Origin: JBGTBD01 sp041749475 | Lineage (GTDB): Bacteria; Pseudomonadota; Alphaproteobacteria; Rickettsiales; UBA998 | Assembly: GCA_041749475.1 (NCBI GenBank) | Contig: JBGTBD010000027.1 | Coordinates: forward strand, 1 to 64,000 | Length of the DNA: 64,000 nt | Direction: 5' to 3' | In this document: positions 60,929 to 64,000 of the stretch, piece by piece | Numbering within the stretch: the first letter of the stretch is position 1 | How the letters are laid out: every line of letters begins with the position of its first letter | Notes under the pieces: model-generated | Database searches by the model: none | What the model was told of the DNA's origin: nothing | The model's input: only the letters and a program-made list of their open reading frames with translations | Program-made: the position numbers and the translations under genes

Positions 60929-61675
60929 ATGAACCACTCCCCCACCGCCTGTCTCATCATCATCGGCAACGAGATCCTCTCCGGCAGGACGCAGGACAAA
61001 AACCTGAGCTGGCTTGCGGGCGAGCTGAACACGCTGGGCATCCGGATGACCCATGCCCGCGTCATCCCCGATATCGAGCAGACCATCATCGACACGGTGA
61101 ATGAATGCCGCGCCGCCTACACCTACGTCTTCACCACCGGCGGCATCGGCCCGACGCATGACGACATTACCGCTTCCAGCATCGCCAAGGCTTTCGGCGC
61201 ACCGCTCATCCGTCACCCGGAAGCCGAGCGCCGCCTGCGCGCGCATTATACGCCGGAAGACATCAATGAAGCCCGCCTGAAAATGGCTGAAACCCCAGAA
61301 GGGGCAACGCTGATTGACAATCCCGTCAGCACCGCGCCGGGATTCCAGATGGAGAATGTGTATGTGCTGGCGGGCGTCCCGCGCATCATGCAGGCGATGT
61401 TTGATCACCTGAAATCCGGCCTCACCGGTGGCAACCCCACTATGGCCCGCACGCTCAACATCAACCTCCCCGAAGGCACGATTGCCGCAGGTCTGGGCAA
61501 ATTGCAACAAGAATTCCCGAATGTCGATATCGGCAGTTATCCGCATTTCCAGCAAGGCGGCTATGCGGTGAGTCTCGTTCTGCGCTCAACCGAGCAGAAC
61601 GCGCTTGATGCCTGTTTCACGCAGTTGCAAGCATTCCTCAGCTCACTCGGCGCGGAGATGAAAGAAGTCGCGTAA
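60929..61675 (+). CDS. CinA N-terminal-type molybdopterin-binding protein
   Basis: 248 residues. IIIGNEILSGRTQDKNLSWL and TTGGIGPTHDDITASSIAKAF identify the MoaB/Mog-like domain (COG1058) of CinA. The C-terminal nicotinamide-mononucleotide amidase domain of full CinA is absent. Such stand-alone versions are common in alphaproteobacteria; ADP-ribose pyrophosphatase activity is known for some relatives. ATG 60929 has no strong ribosome site. It is divergent from map, and its stop codon abuts that of the opposite gene. Confidence 0.9.
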   Translation: MNHSPTACLIIIGNEILSGRTQDKNLSWLAGELNTLGIRMTHARVIPDIEQTIIDTVNECRAAYTYVFTTGGIGPTHDDITASSIAKAFGAPLIRHPEAERRLRAHYTPEDINEARLKMAETPEGATLIDNPVSTAPGFQMENVYVLAGVPRIMQAMFDHLKSGLTGGNPTMARTLNINLPEGTIAAGLGKLQQEFPNVDIGSYPHFQQGGYAVSLVLRSTEQNALDACFTQLQAFLSSLGAEMKEVA

Positions 61676-62497
61676 TTATTTTCGGCGGCGGATGATGTCT
61701 ACATTCTTCGGCTGCGGTGTATCGGGTGAGGTAAGGGTAGACAATATCTCCTCTCCCGTCACCTCGTCCCGTACCGATTCGACGCCGGACAGCATCGCCA
61801 CGGTATGCCCACGCCCATTGATAACTTCGATCCGCATATCCGGGCTATCCGCATCCAGCTGAAAGCGGTAGCGCGCCGCATCCTTGATGAACACCGTATC
61901 ATGTCCTTCGCCGCCATTCATTTCGTTAGGATGTTCACTGGCTTTACCCGGCTCAACACCACCAAAGCTTCCTTCCGGATTATAAGCAGTTGGGCCCTCT
62001 ATCAACTCCCTCCCAAGTTCGCTGAACACATCGCCCAATCCCCGCTCATAAAAATCCCACGGCGCAAGATGAAACTGGTCATCTCCTGCACCTGATTCAA
62101 TGTAATTCCCGCCATTACCGATGATGGCAAAGCTGTCGTCCGCTTTTCCGGTGGTGATGGAGGTAGCGAAAGCGTTTTCCAATATCCCCGTTACGCGACC
62201 TGATTCCGCCGTAACGTTGGCAATCCGCCCGTCATCGACCGTGATGGTTGTTTCCCCACGGATGATCGCATCCTTCACAAAAGCATCATCGACCGATAGG
62301 ATAGATTGCGGAGCGTTTACCGCAAGCGACGTCACCGTTCCGCCGTCCACGATCACCGCCACCGGTCGCCCTTCAGCCGAGTGCGTGACCTGATGCTCGC
62401 CGGAATGGATGATCGTCGTGCCCATCCCCGTAATATCATGCGCCCCCGAATCGCCACGCGACAAAACGGTATATTTCGATGTTATCTCATCACTCAT
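61676..62497 (-). CDS. RTX-like acidic protein of unknown function
   Basis: 273 residues, not assigned to a family. The first about 130 residues are a repeating beta pattern (TIIHSGEHQVTHSAEG, AIIRGETTITVDDGRIANV), one nonapeptide-like calcium site GNGGNYIESGAGDDQFHLAP follows (about 130-150), and a second GGEGHDTVFIKDAARYRF occurs near 200. No signal peptide and no cysteine are seen; the C-terminus is basic (IIRRRK), unlike common type I secretion signals. It could be a small secreted surface protein or part of a calcium-binding group with the RTX proteins at 30-40 kb. Confidence 0.6.
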   Translation of the reverse strand: MSDEITSKYTVLSRGDSGAHDITGMGTTIIHSGEHQVTHSAEGRPVAVIVDGGTVTSLAVNAPQSILSVDDAFVKDAIIRGETTITVDDGRIANVTAESGRVTGILENAFATSITTGKADDSFAIIGNGGNYIESGAGDDQFHLAPWDFYERGLGDVFSELGRELIEGPTAYNPEGSFGGVEPGKASEHPNEMNGGEGHDTVFIKDAARYRFQLDADSPDMRIEVINGRGHTVAMLSGVESVRDEVTGEEILSTLTSPDTPQPKNVDIIRRRK

Positions 62498-62558
62498 CCC
62501 GGCATCATATCACGAGGCAGGGCGGAGAAATGTTAAAATATGATTATGTTGTGGGGTA

Positions 62559-63605
62559 TTAGTCCTGACGGAACAGGATGCCCCGGAAGGCATCGAGATT
62601 CTCAAGCACCTTGCCCGTGCCACGCGCAACGCAGGTCAGCGGATCATCGGCGAGGAAGACGGGCAGGCCCGTACCCGTGCTGATGACTTGGTCGAGGTAA
62701 TTAAGCATCGACCCCCCCCCCGTCATCACGATACCTTTATCGACGATGTCGGACGCCAGTTCCGGCGGGGTACATTCCAGCGCGGTGCGCACCGCATCAA
62801 TGATTTGGTGCACCGGCTCCGCCAGCGCATGGGCAACTTCCGCTTCGCTCAGGCGCAGTTCACGCGGCACGCCGGTCGAAAGATCGCGTCCCTTGATATC
62901 CATCGTCCGCCCTTCGCCTTCCAGTGGCGGCGCGGCGGCCCCGATTTCTTTCTTGATAAGCTCCGAGGTCGCTTCCCCGATCAGCATATTATGGTAGCGA
63001 CGAATGTATGAGATAATGGCTTCATCCATTTTATCCCCGCCAACGCGCTCCGAGCGGGCATAAACCACGCCACCGAGGGACAATACGGCGACTTCCGTAG
63101 TCCCCCCGCCAATATCCACGATCATCGATCCCGTTGGCTCCGCCACGGGTAGCCCAGCGCCGATAGCGGCCGCGACAGGTTCCTCAATCAGCAACACTTC
63201 CCGCGCGCCAACATTCTCCGCCGCTTCCTGAATCGCACGGCGTTCCACAGGGGTAGACCCCGAAGGTACACAAATAATGATAATCGGCCCGGAAAAGCTA
63301 CGGCGGTTATTCACCTGCTGGATGAAATGCTTGATCATTTCCTCGGCAGTACGAAAATCGGCGATGACCCCGTCTTTCATCGGGCGCAACGCCTCGATCT
63401 TCTCAGGCGTACGCCCCAGCATCATCTTCGCCTCGTTCCCGAAGGCATAAGGAACCATAATCCCCCCTTCGTTACGGATGGCAACGACGGACGGCTCATT
63501 CAGCACGATCCCACGCTCAGGCACATAAATCAGGGTATTGGCCGTACCGAGGTCAATAGCCATGTTGGTGGGGCGAAAGCCGAATAATGCGTCGAGAAAG
63601 CTCAT
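62559..63605 (-). CDS. mreB: Rod shape-determining protein MreB
   Basis: 348 residues. Bacterial actin that guides lateral wall synthesis; the cell is presumably rod-shaped or curved. Actin-fold motifs: MAIDLGTANTLIYV (phosphate 1), IIVCVPSG-type stretch, MIVDIGGGTTEVAVLSLGG (phosphate 2), VMTGGGSMLNYLDQVI (adenosine). ATG 63605 gives the usual MSFLDALFGF start; the frame reaches 63671. mreC, which normally follows, is not seen downstream on this strand. Confidence 0.97.
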   Translation of the reverse strand: MSFLDALFGFRPTNMAIDLGTANTLIYVPERGIVLNEPSVVAIRNEGGIMVPYAFGNEAKMMLGRTPEKIEALRPMKDGVIADFRTAEEMIKHFIQQVNNRRSFSGPIIIICVPSGSTPVERRAIQEAAENVGAREVLLIEEPVAAAIGAGLPVAEPTGSMIVDIGGGTTEVAVLSLGGVVYARSERVGGDKMDEAIISYIRRYHNMLIGEATSELIKKEIGAAAPPLEGEGRTMDIKGRDLSTGVPRELRLSEAEVAHALAEPVHQIIDAVRTALECTPPELASDIVDKGIVMTGGGSMLNYLDQVISTGTGLPVFLADDPLTCVARGTGKVLENLDAFRGILFRQD

Positions 63606-63753
63606 AAATGTCAAAAAGCAGCCTAGAGTAAATAGTTTGCTCGTAAAAGCCCTGACTCGCCTTCCTTCCAATTAATACGGTAAAATCCCCAAAGCGTCAT
63701 AAAAACGCAATATCCAAGAAGTAGTAAATACGTGTTAATAATTGGGGATTTCT

Positions 63754-64000
63754 ATGAAAGATGATGCAGCTCAGGTGAAAAATGGATTGGAGTTTGGCCC
63801 CATTCCCCCTTTTATTGATACCGAAATAACCACGGCATTCGCTCATGCACGTCGTACACTAGTGCCTTTGTTAAGCGCCGCGGCCAATAATGCAGAGCAT
63901 GTCGACTCACTCACCGGACGAACAAATCCCTTGGAGAACCCTTGGAGAAGTATCGCGAGTATCGTCCAATCTTATGCCCATGACGAAAAAGCCATAACAG
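63754..64000 (+). CDS. Start of an unrecognised gene, cut by the right edge
   Basis: An open frame from ATG 63754 (MKDDAAQVKNGLEFGPIPPF) runs to the window end without a stop: at least 82 codons. The sequence is polar with several Ala, Thr and Asn and has no signal peptide. No family is recognised. It is divergent from mreB, with about 150 bp between the two starts. Confidence 0.5.
   Translation, partial: MKDDAAQVKNGLEFGPIPPFIDTEITTAFAHARRTLVPLLSAAANNAEHVDSLTGRTNPLENPWRSIASIVQSYAHDEKAIT

Noticed and set aside
60815..61555. A 247-codon N-terminal extension of methionine aminopeptidase on the minus strand
   Set aside because: The canonical start is at 60814 and the extension lies entirely opposite the CinA-type gene; its sequence shows no domain.

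Overview
The window reads as the chromosome of a Gram-negative alphaproteobacterium. This rests on gene content and order: a block running dnaB-alr-mlaE-mlaF-radA-cvpA-purF, the rpsF-rpsR-DUF2232-rplI ribosomal block beside fabD-fabG-acpP-fabF-mltG, an IalB-type protein, a TAXI-type binding protein, GlnD, an msbA-waaA-lpxK lipid A/Kdo cluster and MreB. The order or genus cannot be fixed from the sequence alone. A lone tRNA-Ile(GAT) with no rRNA genes around it is the only RNA gene seen. There are no insertion sequences, integrases or CRISPR arrays.

Layout. 1-3.8 kb: the end of rlmN, then a minus-strand group (one-TM protein, TAXI periplasmic binding protein, atypical response regulator, IalB-like protein). 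3.9-7.8 kb: a diguanylate cyclase, tRNA-Ile, a cold-shock protein with a long structured leader, a DEAD-box helicase with an altered motif II, and a glycine-rich stress-type protein. 7.8-18.8 kb: minus-strand housekeeping genes for purine synthesis, DNA repair, lipid transport, replication and ribosomal proteins. 19.0-23.9 kb: an accessory block placed between rpsF and fabD, holding a pseudopilin-like protein and two secreted proteins with a nearly identical N-terminal module but different C-terminal folds (beta-helix; glycoside-hydrolase-like barrel). 24-28.5 kb: fatty acid synthesis and MltG. 28.5-30.5 kb: MsrB, an OmpA-like protein and NAD kinase.

30.5-42.2 kb is the most distinctive part. 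It encodes a serralysin-type RTX metalloprotease, a glycosyltransferase, a methyltransferase-like protein, a type I secretion adaptor and ABC transporter, a 718-residue acidic RTX protein without cysteine or tryptophan, and an ABC-2 polysaccharide-type permease. RTX protein, ABC transporter and adaptor are transcribed in the same order as rsaA-rsaD-rsaE of Caulobacter, and the protease recalls its S-layer-associated protease. The inference is a surface (S-layer-like) protein locus with its own exporter.

42.2-64 kb: GlnD, a small membrane protein and the CCA-adding enzyme; PhoX-type phosphatase with PhoB; YciB; PurD; XseA; a tightly overlapping envelope operon (pmbA, msbA, acyltransferase, waaA, lpxK and an unknown small membrane protein); methionine aminopeptidase; a CinA N-terminal-type protein; a second small RTX-like protein; MreB; and the start of an unrecognised gene cut by the right edge.
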